Shown here: in pieces, positions 63,918 through 64,000 of the stretch
Numbering within the stretch: position 1 is the first letter of the stretch
How the letters are laid out: each line of letters begins with the position of its first letter
DNA from: an uncultured bacterium
Lineage (GTDB): Bacteria > Nitrospirota > Thermodesulfovibrionia > Thermodesulfovibrionales > Dissulfurispiraceae
Assembly (NCBI GenBank): GCA_937949555.1
Contig: CALEDV010000027.1
Span: 1-64,000 of the forward strand
Direction of reading: 5' to 3'
DNA length: 64,000 bases
The notes under the pieces: model-generated
Databases searched by the model: none
Told to the model about the DNA's origin: nothing
What the model saw: only the letters and a program-made list of their open reading frames with translations
Translations under genes and position numbers: made by a program

Positions 63918-64000
63918 CTATTGGGTTGCTATCTTTATAGCCTCAGTCAAATCGAGAGCGCCTGAGTATAGGGCTTTGCCTGTAATAACTCCCCAGAGTT
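63918..64000 (-). CDS. hisA: HisA C-terminus, 5' end outside window
   Basis: The minus-strand frame entering from the right edge reads LWGVITGKALYSGALDLTEA followed by IKIATQ and a TAG stop. That is the C-terminal end of phosphoribosylformimino-5-aminoimidazole carboxamide ribotide isomerase (GVI-GKALY-G conserved). Only 27 codons are in view. HisF has a similar end but with a different pattern (AEAGADAALAAS), so HisA is favoured. Confidence 0.8.
   Translation of the reverse strand, partial: LWGVITGKALYSGALDLTEAIKIATQ

Overview
This is a chromosomal window of a Gram-negative bacterium with moderate-to-low GC and dense, mostly housekeeping gene content. Support for a Gram-negative cell includes an outer-membrane beta-barrel candidate, a Tat system, a c-type cytochrome and dTDP-rhamnose-type sugar genes. 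The mix of an HndB/NuoF/NuoG-like NADH module, many ferredoxin domains, a UPF0182 protein, LarB and scattered his genes fits an anaerobic or microaerophilic member of Nitrospirota (Thermodesulfovibrionia-like) or a related deep lineage. That placement is an inference from gene content; no rRNA lies in the window.

Layout. 0-13.7 kb: end of an HD-GYP gene, glyQS, the reverse cluster rplU-rpmA-obgE-proB, a thioredoxin/CcdA-like membrane protein, plsC with a UvrD-like helicase, a DUF1284/Old Yellow Enzyme pair and tyrS. 13.7-16 kb: initiator tRNA-Met and tRNA-Pro(CGG), whose 3' ends face each other around a decayed tyrosine-recombinase gene, then cysK and a 2[4Fe-4S] ferredoxin. 16-28 kb: a partner-switching pair (REC-phosphatase-kinase fusion plus STAS protein), a 5'-3' exonuclease, a Tat-exported DUF362 protein, a HhH-GPD glycosylase, a CZB-domain chemoreceptor, argS-gpsA-larB, trpF and queF. 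28-39.9 kb: rfbA-rfbC-rfbB, rpsO-pnp-M16 peptidase, a repeat-rich coiled-coil membrane protein, scpA, hisG, a class II aldolase and a glycosyltransferase.

39.9-50.4 kb: a three-gene HndB-NuoF-NuoG-like operon, hisD, a large UPF0182 membrane protein and a GAF/PAS histidine kinase. 50.6-52.7 kb is a gene graveyard: truncated livG, livF with two in-frame stops and an internal deletion, a secreted-protein-like fragment and a headless coiled-coil fragment. 52.8-55.3 kb: a tatA-tatC-unknown-ychF operon. 55.8-60.7 kb: an apparent iron/redox block (cytochrome c, Com-like zinc ribbon, beta-barrel, FeoB, DtxR-FeoA fusion). 60.7-61.6 kb: a REP-associated tyrosine transposase gene bounded by inverted REP sequences, followed by acs, tRNA-Ser(TGA) and the end of hisA.

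The most notable structure is a family of about 20-bp REP sequences (core GGTCAGGTCTTGAA). They flank the transposase gene, form an inverted pair without a transposase near 35.7 kb, and occur singly at 55.78 kb, so the iron block is bracketed by inverted copies. Other points worth attention are a NuoF homologue lacking its usual FMN/NADH-binding acidic loop, a NuoG/formate-dehydrogenase-like subunit without the catalytic Cys/Sec, and a FeoB whose linker region holds a tandem duplication.
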